Assembly: GCA_035514535.1 (NCBI GenBank)
Contig: DATKAZ010000034.1
Location: 1 to 28,339, forward strand
From: XN24 sp035514535
GTDB taxonomy: Bacteria; Pseudomonadota; Gammaproteobacteria; Steroidobacterales; XN24
DNA length: 28,339 bases
Reading direction: 5' to 3'
Every line of letters begins with the position of its first letter. The first letter of the stretch is position 1. The translations under genes were made by a program, and so were the position numbers. The notes beneath the pieces are model-generated. The model was not told the origin of the DNA and searched no databases. It saw only the letters and a program-made list of their open reading frames with translations. Below are positions 16,620 to 24,764 of the stretch, piece after piece.

Positions 16620-17987
16620 TCACTTCGGGTTCTTGACCGGCCGCTTCCAGCCGGGCACGGTTTCCTGCCTCGCGCGCGCCACGGTCAGCTTTCCGGGCGG
16701 CGCGTCGTGGGATATCGTTGAACCCGCACCGATCGTCGCCCCCGCGCCTATTTCGAGCGGCGCCACCAGCGCCGTATTCGAGCCGATGAACGCCTCGTCG
16801 CCGATCACCGTGCGGTACTTGTTGGCCCCGTCGTAATTGCACGTGATCGTGCCGGCGCCGACGTTGACGCGCGTCCCAATCTCGGTATCGCCGACGTAAC
16901 TCAGGTGGTTGACCTTACTGCCAACACCGATCCGGCTCTTCTTCAGCTCGACGAAGTTGCCGACCTTGACCCCCTCGGCCAGCTCGACGCCCGGCCGCAG
17001 GCGGGCGAACGGCCCGAGCTCGCAGCCGGGGCCGATATCCGCGTCCTCGATGACGCAGTTCGGCAGCACCGTGCAGCCCGCGCCGAGGCGGCTGTTACGT
17101 ATCAGGACGTTCGGCCCGATCGAGACCTCGTCGCCGAGCTGGACCACGCCCTCGAACACCGTATTGATGTCGATGATGACGTCACTGCCGCAGTCGAGGC
17201 GGCCGCGCACGTCGACGCGCGCCGGATCGACGAGCGTCACGCCCGCCGCCAGCAGCTCGGACGTGAGGCGCGCCCGGAGGGCCGATTCCAGTGCGGCCAG
17301 CTGAACCCTGTCGTTGATGCCCACGACTTCGGCAACCGTGGGCGCGGGCATCGCCTCTACCCTGACGCCGCCTGCGACCGCCGCCGCGACGATGTCCGTC
17401 AGGTAGTACTCGCCCTGCGAATTCGCATTCGACTGGCCCTGCAGCCACGCGCGCAGCCGCCCGGCCGGCGCGGCCAGAATCCCTGTGTTCACTTCCGTCA
17501 CCATGCGCTCGGACGGCGACGCATCGCTCTGTTCGACGACGCGCACGACCCGCGCCGCGGCATCGCGGATGATCCTTCCGTAGCCCGTCGGATCCTCGAG
17601 GCGCACTGCGAGGAGCGCGAGCCCCCCTTCGCGGGCCGCGTCCACGAGCGGCTCGAGGGTCGCCGCCTCGATGAGCGGCACGTCACCATAGAGCACCAGC
17701 ACGGTCGCGTCATCCGGGATGCCGGGCAGCGCCTGGGCCACCGCGTGACCCGTGCCGAGCTGCTTTTCCTGCAGCACCCAGCGCACGTCGGCCCCGGGGA
17801 ACGCAGCCGGCACGGCATCCCCGCCGTAGCCATACACCACGTGAGTCGCATGCGCGCCGAGCCCGAGGGCGCGGCCGAGCACGTGGGCCAGTAACGGCCG
17901 CCCCGCCAGCGGCTGGAGCACCTTCGGGCGAACCGACTTCATCCGGGTGCCCTGCCCGGCGGCAAGAATCACGACGTGCAAGGCCAT
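16620..17987 (-). CDS. glmU: Bifunctional GlcNAc-1-P uridyltransferase / GlcN-1-P acetyltransferase
   Basis: A 455-residue cytosolic enzyme that acetylates glucosamine-1-phosphate and then forms UDP-GlcNAc. The uridyltransferase domain begins LAAGQGTRMKSVRPKVLQPL, with LYGDVPL near residue 100 and EVNTGI about residue 165. A left-handed beta-helix acetyltransferase domain takes over after about residue 250 (LGDEVSIGPNVLIRNSRLG and later NFVELKKS, NHLSYVGD, GAGTITCNYDG). The tail GWKRPVKNPK is the normal end. It is first in a glmU-glmS operon. The 140-bp upstream region contains a consensus DnaA box. Confidence 0.97.
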   Translation of the reverse strand: MALHVVILAAGQGTRMKSVRPKVLQPLAGRPLLAHVLGRALGLGAHATHVVYGYGGDAVPAAFPGADVRWVLQEKQLGTGHAVAQALPGIPDDATVLVLYGDVPLIEAATLEPLVDAAREGGLALLAVRLEDPTGYGRIIRDAAARVVRVVEQSDASPSERMVTEVNTGILAAPAGRLRAWLQGQSNANSQGEYYLTDIVAAAVAGGVRVEAMPAPTVAEVVGINDRVQLAALESALRARLTSELLAAGVTLVDPARVDVRGRLDCGSDVIIDINTVFEGVVQLGDEVSIGPNVLIRNSRLGAGCTVLPNCVIEDADIGPGCELGPFARLRPGVELAEGVKVGNFVELKKSRIGVGSKVNHLSYVGDTEIGTRVNVGAGTITCNYDGANKYRTVIGDEAFIGSNTALVAPLEIGAGATIGAGSTISHDAPPGKLTVARARQETVPGWKRPVKNPK

Positions 17988-18067
17988 GGCGAAACTGGAT
18001 CCGGTAGCATGCGGACGGCGGATGATAACCGGTTTGCCGGGTCTGCCCCAGTCAGCTGCCTAACATT

Positions 18068-18101
18068 CTACGCGCGCGGGCAGGGGCGGCAATCCGCGTA
18101 G
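18068..18101. repeat. 7-bp inverted repeat upstream of glmU
   Basis: CTACGCG (18068-18074) and CGCGTAG (18095-18101) are perfect arms separated by 20 GC-rich bases, immediately next to the DnaA box at 18102. It may be part of the end of the dehydratase transcript or of the glmU promoter region; no T-run is visible. Confidence 0.35.
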
Positions 18102-18110
18102 TTATCCACA
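18102..18110 (+). promoter_or_regulatory. Perfect DnaA box TTATCCACA (forward)
   Basis: Exact match to the high-affinity DnaA consensus, in the intergenic region between the dehydratase gene and glmU. A second exact box in the opposite orientation follows 24 bp away. No AT-rich unwinding region or dnaA/dnaN/mnmG gene is near, so this is not taken to be the chromosome origin. Confidence 0.6.
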
Positions 18111-18127
18111 GCAACGGCAGAGATTCA

Positions 18128-19117
18128 TCATGCCTGTGGATAAGTTTGTTCCGCCAGCACCCCCGCAAACAACTCGCGGTCGACATTCGCCCCCGAGAGC
18201 ACGATCCCGATCCTGCGGCCCGCGTTCCGCCTGGCCTCCTGCAGCGCGGCGGCCGCGGCGGCCGCGCCCGCGCCCTCGGCGATGTTGTGCGTGCATTCGA
18301 ACAGCACTCTCATGGCGGCCGCAATCTCGTCATCCGTCACCTCCACGATGCGCTCCACGCCGCCGAGGATGAGTTCCAGCGCCGCCGGCTCGACGACGCG
18401 GCACGCCATGCCGTCCGCCAGGCGCGTGCTGACAGGGGATTCCACCGGCGCGCCCGCGGCGAACGACTCCGCATAGGCGGTCGCGTGCGCGGACACGACG
18501 CCGACCACTTCGGTCCGCAGGCCGAGCGCATCGCGCGCGGCCAGCATGCCGCAAATGCCGGAGCCGAGGCCGATCGGCACGTAGACGACGTCCAGCTCCG
18601 GCGCGGCTTCAAGAAATTCCACGGCGTAGGTCGCCACACCGGTGACCAGCAGCGGATGGAACGAGGGCACTATCTCCAGCGCTTGCTCGCGCGCAAGACC
18701 TTCGGCGTGCTCGCGCGCGGCCTGGAAGTCGTGGCCGTACTCGACGAGTGTCGCCCCGAGCCCGCGCATGGCGGCGTTTTTCTCGCGGCTGTTGCCGCAG
18801 GGCACGACGATCTTCGCGTCGATGCCGTAACGCCCGGCGGCAAAGGCGACGGACTGGCCGTGATTGCCCCGTGTCGCGCAGATCACGCCGCGCACCTGTC
18901 GGCCGGAACGCGCCAGCGCGTCAAAATACACCAGCCCACCACGCACCTTGAATGCGCCGACCGGCGTGTGGTTCTCGTGCTTTACCCAGGTTTCCGCACC
19001 AAGCCGCTCGCTGAGCAACGGCCAGCATTGCTGCGGCGTGGGGGCCATCGCCTCCTGCACGATCGAGGCCGCCGCCGCGATCGCGTCGCGCGACGGCCGC
19101 AGCGCCGGATCGCTCAT
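18128..19117 (-). CDS. Threonine-dehydratase-like PLP enzyme
   Basis: A 329-residue fold-type II PLP enzyme, single catalytic domain without the ACT-like regulatory domain of biosynthetic IlvA. The PLP lysine is Lys57 in HENHTPVGAFKVRGG. The substrate/cofactor loops CATRGNHGQS and the glycine loop PIGLGSGICG are present. These features suit catabolic threonine/serine dehydratase or a hydroxyaspartate ammonia-lyase/racemase; the substrate cannot be fixed by eye. The neighbouring APC permease on the same strand 114 bp upstream suggests uptake and deamination of an amino acid, but that link is inference. Its last codons contain a DnaA-box sequence. Confidence 0.85.
   Translation of the reverse strand: MSDPALRPSRDAIAAAASIVQEAMAPTPQQCWPLLSERLGAETWVKHENHTPVGAFKVRGGLVYFDALARSGRQVRGVICATRGNHGQSVAFAAGRYGIDAKIVVPCGNSREKNAAMRGLGATLVEYGHDFQAAREHAEGLAREQALEIVPSFHPLLVTGVATYAVEFLEAAPELDVVYVPIGLGSGICGMLAARDALGLRTEVVGVVSAHATAYAESFAAGAPVESPVSTRLADGMACRVVEPAALELILGGVERIVEVTDDEIAAAMRVLFECTHNIAEGAGAAAAAAALQEARRNAGRRIGIVLSGANVDRELFAGVLAEQTYPQA
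18135..18143 (-). promoter_or_regulatory. Perfect DnaA box TTATCCACA (reverse)
   Basis: TGTGGATAA is the reverse complement of the consensus box. It lies inside the last codons of the dehydratase gene and forms an inverted pair with the box at 18102-18110. Confidence 0.55.
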
Positions 19118-19231
19118 GCCGTCCCCGGGCCTGTGCCGCTCTTCATAGGGACATGATCCCCCTCGATGACGAGCGCGCTGCTCGCCGTTGACACGATAAA
19201 CGAAAATACCGTCACTGCGAGCGGACGGGGA

Positions 19232-20521
19232 CTATTTGCCGCGCCGCACCCGCCAGTATAGGGCCGCGCCGGCCGCCAGGAAGGCCGCCGTCACGAGGAC
19301 CGCGTCGAGGCGTACCTGGACCAGCAGCAGGGCCGACACGACGAATGCGCCTGCCGCCGTGAACCATCCGCCAGGCACGCGAAAATGCTGCGGGGCGTCG
19401 CGGAACCTGCTGCGCAGGCGCGGCATGGCGCCGATACAGGCCATGTAGATCAGGACTCGCACGAGCGCACTCATGGCCGCGAGCCACACGAACGACCCGT
19501 AGACGCCGAGCACAAACACCAGCACAGAGAAGAAAGCGATCGACCGGGCCGGCGTGCGCGCCGTGGGATGTACTACGCCGAACCAGGCCGGCAGGCTGCC
19601 GTCGCGCGCCAGCGCATAGGTCAGGCGCGGGGCGCTCGTCATCGAGCTGGCGAGATTGCCGCCGACCGAGACCACCACGGCGGCAGTCAGCATGAGCGCA
19701 CCCGCAGGACCGAAGAGGATCGCGCCCACGTCGACCAGGGCGCGCTCCGATGCGGCCAGGTCCGGCAGCACGGCGAGCGCCACGACCTGCAGCAGCACAT
19801 ACAGGACCGTGACCACGAGCATCGCGAGGATCAGTGCGCGCGGCATGTCGCGCGCCGGGTCGCGCGCCTCCCCGGCGGGCACGACCGCCCCCTCCCAGCC
19901 GACGAAGGCGTAGATCACGAGCAATGCTGCCGTGCCGAAGCTCGTGTAGTCCGGCAGCGGCGTGGTCGCCAGCGGAAAAGTCTCGGGGCCCACCCATGCC
20001 ACGCCGACCGCCGCCACGGCCAGCAGGGGCAGAAACTTCAGCACCGTCAATATGCCCAGGGAGCGGATGCCGTGGCGCGTGCCGGCGATATTGGGCACGG
20101 CGAGGAGCAGCACGATCGCGCCCAGCAGGAAAACCCGCGCCAGTCCGCCCTCGGCCGGGCGCCAGAACCAGGCGATCGAGGCCACCACCAGGTTCATGTT
20201 CGCCGCGAACGCCGTGGCCCTGGCGATGTAAAAGGCCCAGCCCGCCTGGAACCCCGCCAGCGGTCCGAAAGCGGTGTGGAGATACAGGATCGGGCCGCCG
20301 GTGCCGCGGAAGTTGCTTGCGAGTTCTGCGAAACAGAGCACGACGGCCATGAGCAGGAAGCCGCAGCCGAGGAATACGAGCGGACTGTAGATGCCCGTAA
20401 GGGCCGCCGCGCCGGCGGGAACGCCGAAGATCCCTGCGCCGATCATGCCGTTGACCGCCAGCAGCCAGATCCCGCCGACCGACAGTTGCCGGATCAGCGG
20501 TTCATCGTTATGCATCGACAC
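19232..20521 (-). CDS. APC-superfamily amino acid permease
   Basis: A 429-residue polytopic inner-membrane transporter with about twelve hydrophobic segments. The first helix carries NGMIGAGIFGVPAG, the unwound substrate-binding motif of the APC fold (G-x-G-x-G type). The sixth-helix region AFVGWEGAVVPAGEARDPARDMPRA matches the conserved F-x-G-x-E segment. Transport of an amino acid or polyamine by H+ symport or exchange is expected; specificity is not readable. The longest start is a GTG (20519-20521); the ATG two codons later is equally plausible. It lies between the propeller gene and the dehydratase gene, all leftward. Confidence 0.88.
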   Translation of the reverse strand: MSMHNDEPLIRQLSVGGIWLLAVNGMIGAGIFGVPAGAAALTGIYSPLVFLGCGFLLMAVVLCFAELASNFRGTGGPILYLHTAFGPLAGFQAGWAFYIARATAFAANMNLVVASIAWFWRPAEGGLARVFLLGAIVLLLAVPNIAGTRHGIRSLGILTVLKFLPLLAVAAVGVAWVGPETFPLATTPLPDYTSFGTAALLVIYAFVGWEGAVVPAGEARDPARDMPRALILAMLVVTVLYVLLQVVALAVLPDLAASERALVDVGAILFGPAGALMLTAAVVVSVGGNLASSMTSAPRLTYALARDGSLPAWFGVVHPTARTPARSIAFFSVLVFVLGVYGSFVWLAAMSALVRVLIYMACIGAMPRLRSRFRDAPQHFRVPGGWFTAAGAFVVSALLLVQVRLDAVLVTAAFLAAGAALYWRVRRGK

Positions 20522-20563
20522 TGAATTGCGACGAAGGGCGGCGGAGCGACCGCCCGCGAGCCG

Positions 20564-21589
20564 CTAGCGGCCCGTCACGACGACAGCGAGCGCGTCGGGC
20601 TCCCGGCCTGTTGCCCAGCGAGCGACGATCTGCCACGTACCGGTCTCGACGACCGCGACTTCATTGCCGCCGCTGATGGCCACGAACGCCCGCGCGCCGT
20701 CGGGGTGGACGGCGACGCCGATCGGCAGCGCGGCGTCTCCGAGGAGGGTCTGCTGGTGCTTCGCATCCGGGTCCGCGATCTGCACCGTCGCGACCTGCGC
20801 CCGCTTCGCCACGTCGAACACCGCAAGGGTCGCGGCGCGCGCATTGGTCACCAGCGCATGGCGGCCGTCGGGGGTCACGGCGACCCGGATCGGGAAGCCG
20901 GGCGAGGCCAGCGTCGCGATAATCTCCAGGCGGTCGGCGTCGACGACGCTGATCGTATCGTTCGCCCGGTTGGTGACCCAGACCTCGCGTCCCTGCGCCG
21001 CAACGCCGACGCCTTCGGCACCGGCGCCGGTTTTTACCGTGCCGATCACCTCGCCGGCCTCAAGATCGACCTTCTGAAGCGTCCCCGCCGAGATGCTGGT
21101 GACCCAGGCGAAGCGCCCCGCGCGCGACACGGCCACCATGTGGGCCACGCCTTCGCCCACGGCGATCCTCTGCAGCACGTCGCCCTGCGCGGGGTCGACG
21201 ACCAGCAGGCGGCCGCTGCCTTCGGTGGTGACTGCGAGGCGCCCGTCCGGCAGGAATGCCATGCCGTGCGGGCGGGTATCCTCGCCGAGGTCCACGACCC
21301 GCGCGACCTTGCCGGCCTCCAGGTCGATGACGCTCAAGGTGTTGCCCGGGGCCTCGCGTTCACCGTAGTTGCTGACGACGGCGAGGCGCCGGTCCGGCGA
21401 GACCTCGACCTCGTGCGGTCCGCGGCCCGTCTCGAACGAGGCGAGTCGCTCGCCGCTCGCGAGGTCGAGCGCCCACAGCGTATGTCCGCTCTTGTTGCCG
21501 ACCAGCAGCATGTCCGCGCTCGCAACCGCTGCGCAGCAGAATACGAGTCCACCAAAGGCAATGTGCCTGAGGGTCTTGTCCAGGCTCAC
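20564..21589 (-). CDS. Secreted YVTN-type beta-propeller protein
   Basis: A 341-residue exported protein. Residues 1-25 form a Sec signal peptide with likely cleavage after AVASA. The rest consists of about seven repeats of roughly 40 residues with a PDG-R-A-V-T pattern (for example VSPDRRLAVVSNYG, TPDGRHALVTNA, HPDGARAFVAISGG), the YVTN/lactonase-like propeller type. Enzymatic activity is unknown; such proteins can be enzymes, binders or scaffolds. The frame continues upstream to 21901, but the GTG at 21587-21589 is chosen because it gives the signal peptide, has GGGAG upstream, and overlaps the TGA of the preceding small gene (GTGA). This indicates translational coupling. Cupin and cytochrome c genes lie just upstream on the same strand. 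Confidence 0.85.
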   Translation of the reverse strand: MSLDKTLRHIAFGGLVFCCAAVASADMLLVGNKSGHTLWALDLASGERLASFETGRGPHEVEVSPDRRLAVVSNYGEREAPGNTLSVIDLEAGKVARVVDLGEDTRPHGMAFLPDGRLAVTTEGSGRLLVVDPAQGDVLQRIAVGEGVAHMVAVSRAGRFAWVTSISAGTLQKVDLEAGEVIGTVKTGAGAEGVGVAAQGREVWVTNRANDTISVVDADRLEIIATLASPGFPIRVAVTPDGRHALVTNARAATLAVFDVAKRAQVATVQIADPDAKHQQTLLGDAALPIGVAVHPDGARAFVAISGGNEVAVVETGTWQIVARWATGREPDALAVVVTGR

Positions 21590-21738
21590 GCCACAGGACT
21601 CCCGTCGCCCGGCTCCGGCTTGGGTTCCGGCGGGCTCTCCTCGACGGCGCCTGCCTTGCGCAGCCGCTTCTCTTCCTTCTTTTTCTTTTTCGCCAGGTCT
21701 CGCTGGCGCTTGGCAAATGCGTAGTTGGGCTTGGCCAT
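21586..21738 (-). CDS. Small Lys-rich conserved protein (MAKPNYAF type)
   Basis: A 50-residue cytosolic protein. It starts MAKPNYAFAKRQRD, continues with a Lys/Glu-rich helix (KKKKKEEKRLRK) and ends in a Pro/Glu tail. Short proteins with this MAKPNY-A-F-KRQR start recur in proteobacteria as uncharacterised proteins, as far as I recall; the function is unknown. The highly charged helix could bind RNA or the ribosome, which is a guess. A GGAGAG ribosome-binding site is upstream. Its TGA overlaps the GTG of the propeller gene, so the two are co-translated although one product is cytosolic and the other exported. Confidence 0.72.
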   Translation of the reverse strand: MAKPNYAFAKRQRDLAKKKKKEEKRLRKAGAVEESPPEPKPEPGDGSPVA

Positions 21739-21754
21739 AGGGCGGCTCTCTCCG

Positions 21755-21777
21755 GTCTGCTTGATTATGAAGCAGAC
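21755..21777 (-). promoter_or_regulatory. 8-bp inverted repeat over a possible -10 element
   Basis: GTCTGCTT (21755-21762) and AAGCAGAC (21770-21777) are perfect arms with a 7-nt spacer. On the minus strand the spacer reads CATAATC, a near -10 hexamer, with GAAAAT 18 bp upstream as a weak -35. The element is 17 bp upstream of the small Lys-rich gene and 37 bp after the cupin stop. An operator over a promoter and a 5'-UTR hairpin both fit. It lacks a T-run, so a cupin terminator is less likely. Confidence 0.45.
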
Positions 21778-21813
21778 AGGGTAAGGTATTTTCAGGCGGC
21801 CTGCCTTCCCGCC

Positions 21814-22287
21814 CTAGTCGCCGGCTGCGGGCTCGCCCGGATGCGCGTCTACCGGCTCCTCGAAGGCGATGAATAGCACGCACGGATCGCCGGGAGCGCA
21901 ACTGGCTTCGTGCGGAGCTTTGGCGGGCCCATAGGCATACGTGCCGGCACGCAGTACGACCGGCTCCTGGCCGTCATAAGTCACCTGGAGTTCGCCCGAC
22001 ACGAGCACCATGCGCTCGGCGGACGTATGCCAGTGACGTGCGATCTGCGCACCGCCGGGGACCTTGAAGTAGATGTCCGCATTCGGCGCGGCGGGATCCC
22101 CCTGGAGCACAGCGATCGCACAGCCCTGCGGCAGAAACTCCGGACAAGGCCCCCACTGGAGCCGCGAGTCGTCGTGGCTCCTGGCCAGGGCCTGCCGCTC
22201 TTCGGCCTCCCCCGCCTGGATCGCGGGGCCGGCAAGCAGCGCGGCGGACAGCAGGACCACGCGGCGTGTAATCGTAGAACTTGGCAT
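21814..22287 (-). CDS. Exported cupin-domain protein
   Basis: A 157-residue protein with a signal peptide (TRRVVLLSAALLAGPAIQA, likely cleaved before GEAEE) and one cupin barrel. Motif 1, G-x5-H-x-H-x3-E-x6-G, is exact in GAQIARHWHTSAERMVLVSG (metal ligands His, His, Glu). Motif 2 is G-x5-P-x-K-x2-H in GTYAYGPAKAPH. A periplasmic metal-binding cupin is clear; reaction unknown (dioxygenase-, isomerase- or sensor-like proteins share this fold). Extra cysteines in GPCPEF, QGCAI and SCAPGDPC could form disulfides. A strong GAAGGAG site lies 8 nt before the ATG. The diheme cytochrome gene ends 47 bp upstream, so co-expression is likely. Confidence 0.82.
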   Translation of the reverse strand: MPSSTITRRVVLLSAALLAGPAIQAGEAEERQALARSHDDSRLQWGPCPEFLPQGCAIAVLQGDPAAPNADIYFKVPGGAQIARHWHTSAERMVLVSGELQVTYDGQEPVVLRAGTYAYGPAKAPHEASCAPGDPCVLFIAFEEPVDAHPGEPAAGD

Positions 22288-22334
22288 ATTTCAACTCCTT
22301 CGTCTGGGTGAGTGGCGCGACGGCGCCCGTCCGG

Positions 22335-23231
22335 TCAGTCGGCATCCCCGAGAGACCGCAGATACTGGTGCAGCGCACCGACCTCGTCGTCGGTCAGGTG
22401 AGCGAAGCGATTGCGCGCCACACTCGACATCAGTCCCAGCTCGCGGCCCCCGAGAGCTTCCCCGGTGCGCATGAAATGCCGAAACTGCTCGTCATCGTAG
22501 GCGGCGGCGATGGCCAGGCTGGGCGTGAACACGTCGTGGCCGCGCAGGTCCATGCCGTGGCACTCGGTACACGCGATCTGCGCAACGTATCGACCGGGCG
22601 CCATCGCCTCGCCGCCCGCAACGGGCGCGCGACGCGGCCCCAGGCTGGCGATCTCCTCCGCGTCCAGCGGGTAGTCTCCCGTGAGCAGACCCAGGCGTCC
22701 CATGGGCCCGACGCGCGTCTTCGGCAGCGACTTCTCCACCTCGGGCACGCTGCGGACGTACGCGATGATCGCCGCGAGGTCCGCGTCCGTAAGATGGTAG
22801 AACATGGCGGACGGCATCCCGACCATCGCCCGGCCGTCGGGACGAACGCCATAACGGATCGTGTGGGCGAGCTGCTCATCGGTGTAGTCCCGCGCCACCA
22901 CCGACAGATTCGGCGCCGCGACCCGGGCCAGCAGGATTCCACCGTCGAAGAAGACTCCGCCGCTCAGGTCCGGCCTGTGGCAGCCGCGGCAGCCGGTGAT
23001 CGTAGCGAGGCGCTCGCCTTCTTCCAGGGTGGCGGCATCAGTGACCACCGCGATCGGCGAGACCGGGAAGTCGCGGTCCCGCTCGAGCAGCCGTTCGCCC
23101 AGGACGTATATGACGAGGATCGCAAGGAGCAACAGCGACCCCACAATTCCCACGAGTCCTGCCAGCAGGCGGAGGACCGTCCTGAGTTTACCCCGCCTCA
23201 CGTATCTGCGCGCCATCTTAAGTGCGCCCAT
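22335..23231 (-). CDS. Membrane-anchored diheme cytochrome c
   Basis: A 298-residue protein with a basic N-terminus and one hydrophobic segment (about residues 20-45) that anchors it in the inner membrane with the rest in the periplasm. Two heme-attachment motifs are present: CRGCH at 81-85 and CTECH at 221-225. Each is followed by Met-containing segments (MVGMPSAMF; LGLMSS) that could supply the axial ligands. Each half has a class I cytochrome c shape. It probably passes electrons between a dehydrogenase or quinol and a terminal acceptor; the partner is unknown. The start at 23231 overlaps the end of the sulfotransferase gene by 34 bp; the ATG at 23216 would reduce that to 19 bp. It begins the cytochrome-cupin-propeller group. 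Confidence 0.88.
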   Translation of the reverse strand: MGALKMARRYVRRGKLRTVLRLLAGLVGIVGSLLLLAILVIYVLGERLLERDRDFPVSPIAVVTDAATLEEGERLATITGCRGCHRPDLSGGVFFDGGILLARVAAPNLSVVARDYTDEQLAHTIRYGVRPDGRAMVGMPSAMFYHLTDADLAAIIAYVRSVPEVEKSLPKTRVGPMGRLGLLTGDYPLDAEEIASLGPRRAPVAGGEAMAPGRYVAQIACTECHGMDLRGHDVFTPSLAIAAAYDDEQFRHFMRTGEALGGRELGLMSSVARNRFAHLTDDEVGALHQYLRSLGDAD

Positions 23232-23884
23232 GTCTTCTTGGCTTTGGCGACGAGCGGATGATGCTTTATCCCACGAGTACGACCGATGTCGCCCCAGTAA
23301 TCCGCCGTCAGCCCATAGTCTGAAAACCGCTCAACCAGCGCTTCGACTGACCCTGTGTCGAGATCAAACTCCACGAGCTGCTCTGGCCGGTCGGCCATGA
23401 ATTCGCGTACTTCTGCGATATGCGTATCCCAGTCCTGTCGCCACGTTTCGGCCAATTCCTCGACACTTTCAATTCCGCGCTGGCGCATTACGCGCTTGGC
23501 AAATTCGCCATGCCCATGCTTCAGTCTCGAGCGGACCCAGTCCTCACGATTACGTTTATTCAACAACAGGATCGTGTCAGGGTAATCACGGATGATCTCG
23601 CGAAAGCTCCGAATGGCCTCGAAACTCTCAGTCTCTGTCTGGTATATCAGCCCCGCATAGAATACGTAATTTTCCATTCCAGAGAAAACCTTCCGCCCGG
23701 CTTTGAGATTCTCGCGCATCAGGAACGCGGCATTTCGATTGCGCCTCAAGGGCGCCCGCAGCTTGTGCTGCACTACCTTGTGTCCGGCCCGTTCAAAGAG
23801 CCTTTGGAAGGTACGTGTTCCACACTTGTGGAATCCAATCTGCACCACTCTGGGAAGGCGGTTTCTCCTGGTAGAGTCTCGCAT
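23198..23884 (-). CDS. Sulfotransferase-like protein 1
   Basis: A 228-residue protein with the PAPS 5'-phosphosulfate-binding motif near the N-terminus, VVQIGFHKCGTRTFQRLF, and a plausible 3'-phosphate segment NKRNREDWVRSRLKHG. Sulfotransferases of this kind transfer sulfate from PAPS to a carbohydrate or other hydroxyl group. There is no signal peptide, so it acts in the cytosol. The ATG at 23882-23884 is chosen because GAGGAA lies about 10 nt upstream and the motif then sits at residue 12 onward; the frame is open to 23941. GC content of the gene is visibly lower than in the housekeeping genes. The 3' end overlaps the cytochrome start. The acceptor is unknown. Confidence 0.72.
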   Translation of the reverse strand: MRDSTRRNRLPRVVQIGFHKCGTRTFQRLFERAGHKVVQHKLRAPLRRNRNAAFLMRENLKAGRKVFSGMENYVFYAGLIYQTETESFEAIRSFREIIRDYPDTILLLNKRNREDWVRSRLKHGHGEFAKRVMRQRGIESVEELAETWRQDWDTHIAEVREFMADRPEQLVEFDLDTGSVEALVERFSDYGLTADYWGDIGRTRGIKHHPLVAKAKKTWAHLRWRADT

Positions 23885-23947
23885 CAAACCGTATTCCTCA
23901 GGTACCGGTACCGCAGTTATCAACTCGCTTGATCCACACAACCGACA

Positions 23948-24598
23948 TCAGCGCCAGTCCAGGCGGAACTGTGTCACGTGCATCAACTGTAATCGCTCCC
24001 GCAGCCGACGCGTAGGCTCGATGAGCGACACAATTTGACGGTCGTGCACCTCGACAAACGCCTGGTCGATCACTTCGTGCAGTCCCTCATCGAGAAGCTG
24101 ATTCAAGACCTCGACTTCTGCCCCCTCGATATCAATCTTGAGTAGCCGCACCCTGATATCCCCCAAGCTCTTGATAAAGTCCGAGAACTGGATGCCATCG
24201 ACAATTTCAAACCTGTCTTGTCGCACATTTCGTTTCGCGCCGACCAGAGACGAGCCGGTCGAAAAATGCAGGGGGTCGTCCGACGCGTACTTGTGCAGGA
24301 ACAACTTTACTGGCCCCGGCGCGGTGGTCACCGCCGCCTGGAATGTAGTCACATTTGGATACGCGGCCGTATTTTCAACCAGTTTCGAGTAAGCGTCCGG
24401 ATTGGGCTCAAAAGCGTAAACCGTTGCGCCGCTCCTGGCCATCGGCAAGGTAAATTTGCCGACATTTGCGCCACAGTCGATTGCGATGTCACCGGGGCTG
24501 AGACTTGCAACGACTGCGTCGAAGTCCGTTACCTCAGGGCGTCGTTTCTTGTCTCGGCGACGACTGGCGAGCCTGCGCAGGAATGACATTGGATTCAT
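23948..24598 (-). CDS. FkbM-family methyltransferase
   Basis: A 216-residue SAM-dependent methyltransferase of the FkbM family. SAM motif I is IAIDCGANVGKFT (about residues 38-50), followed by VYAFEPNPDAYSKL, and the family signature LLKIDIEGAEVEVL comes near residue 155. FkbM-type enzymes O-methylate sugars or other small molecules and are common in surface-polysaccharide clusters. The frame is open to 24772; the start MNPMSFLRRL at 24596-24598 is chosen because the upstream residues lack family similarity and AAGGG is 9 nt before it. It is divergent from sulfotransferase 2, with 166 bp between, which must hold two promoters; no clear elements were identified. Confidence 0.85.
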   Translation of the reverse strand: MNPMSFLRRLASRRRDKKRRPEVTDFDAVVASLSPGDIAIDCGANVGKFTLPMARSGATVYAFEPNPDAYSKLVENTAAYPNVTTFQAAVTTAPGPVKLFLHKYASDDPLHFSTGSSLVGAKRNVRQDRFEIVDGIQFSDFIKSLGDIRVRLLKIDIEGAEVEVLNQLLDEGLHEVIDQAFVEVHDRQIVSLIEPTRRLRERLQLMHVTQFRLDWR

Positions 24599-24764
24599 GG
24601 CGGCTAACCCTTTGCAGACCCATTTGCCGGACGATGGTACATGTCCGTCTAGCTTAACTTCGACCAGCGATGCGTGTCGATCAGTCAACGGAATATTCCG
24701 AGGCCCTTGCGAAGATATATCATTGACCAGGTCCTGATCCGGTTCCATGACCTGCGCGCGGGCA

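Noticed and set aside
18060..18145. Chromosomal origin of replication
   Set aside because: Only two DnaA boxes, no AT-rich unwinding element and none of the usual origin genes (dnaA, dnaN, mnmG, parAB).
20564..21901. Propeller gene starting at 21901 (445 residues)
   Set aside because: The upstream 100 codons run through the small Lys-rich gene in another frame; the GTG at 21589 gives a proper signal peptide and ribosome-binding site.
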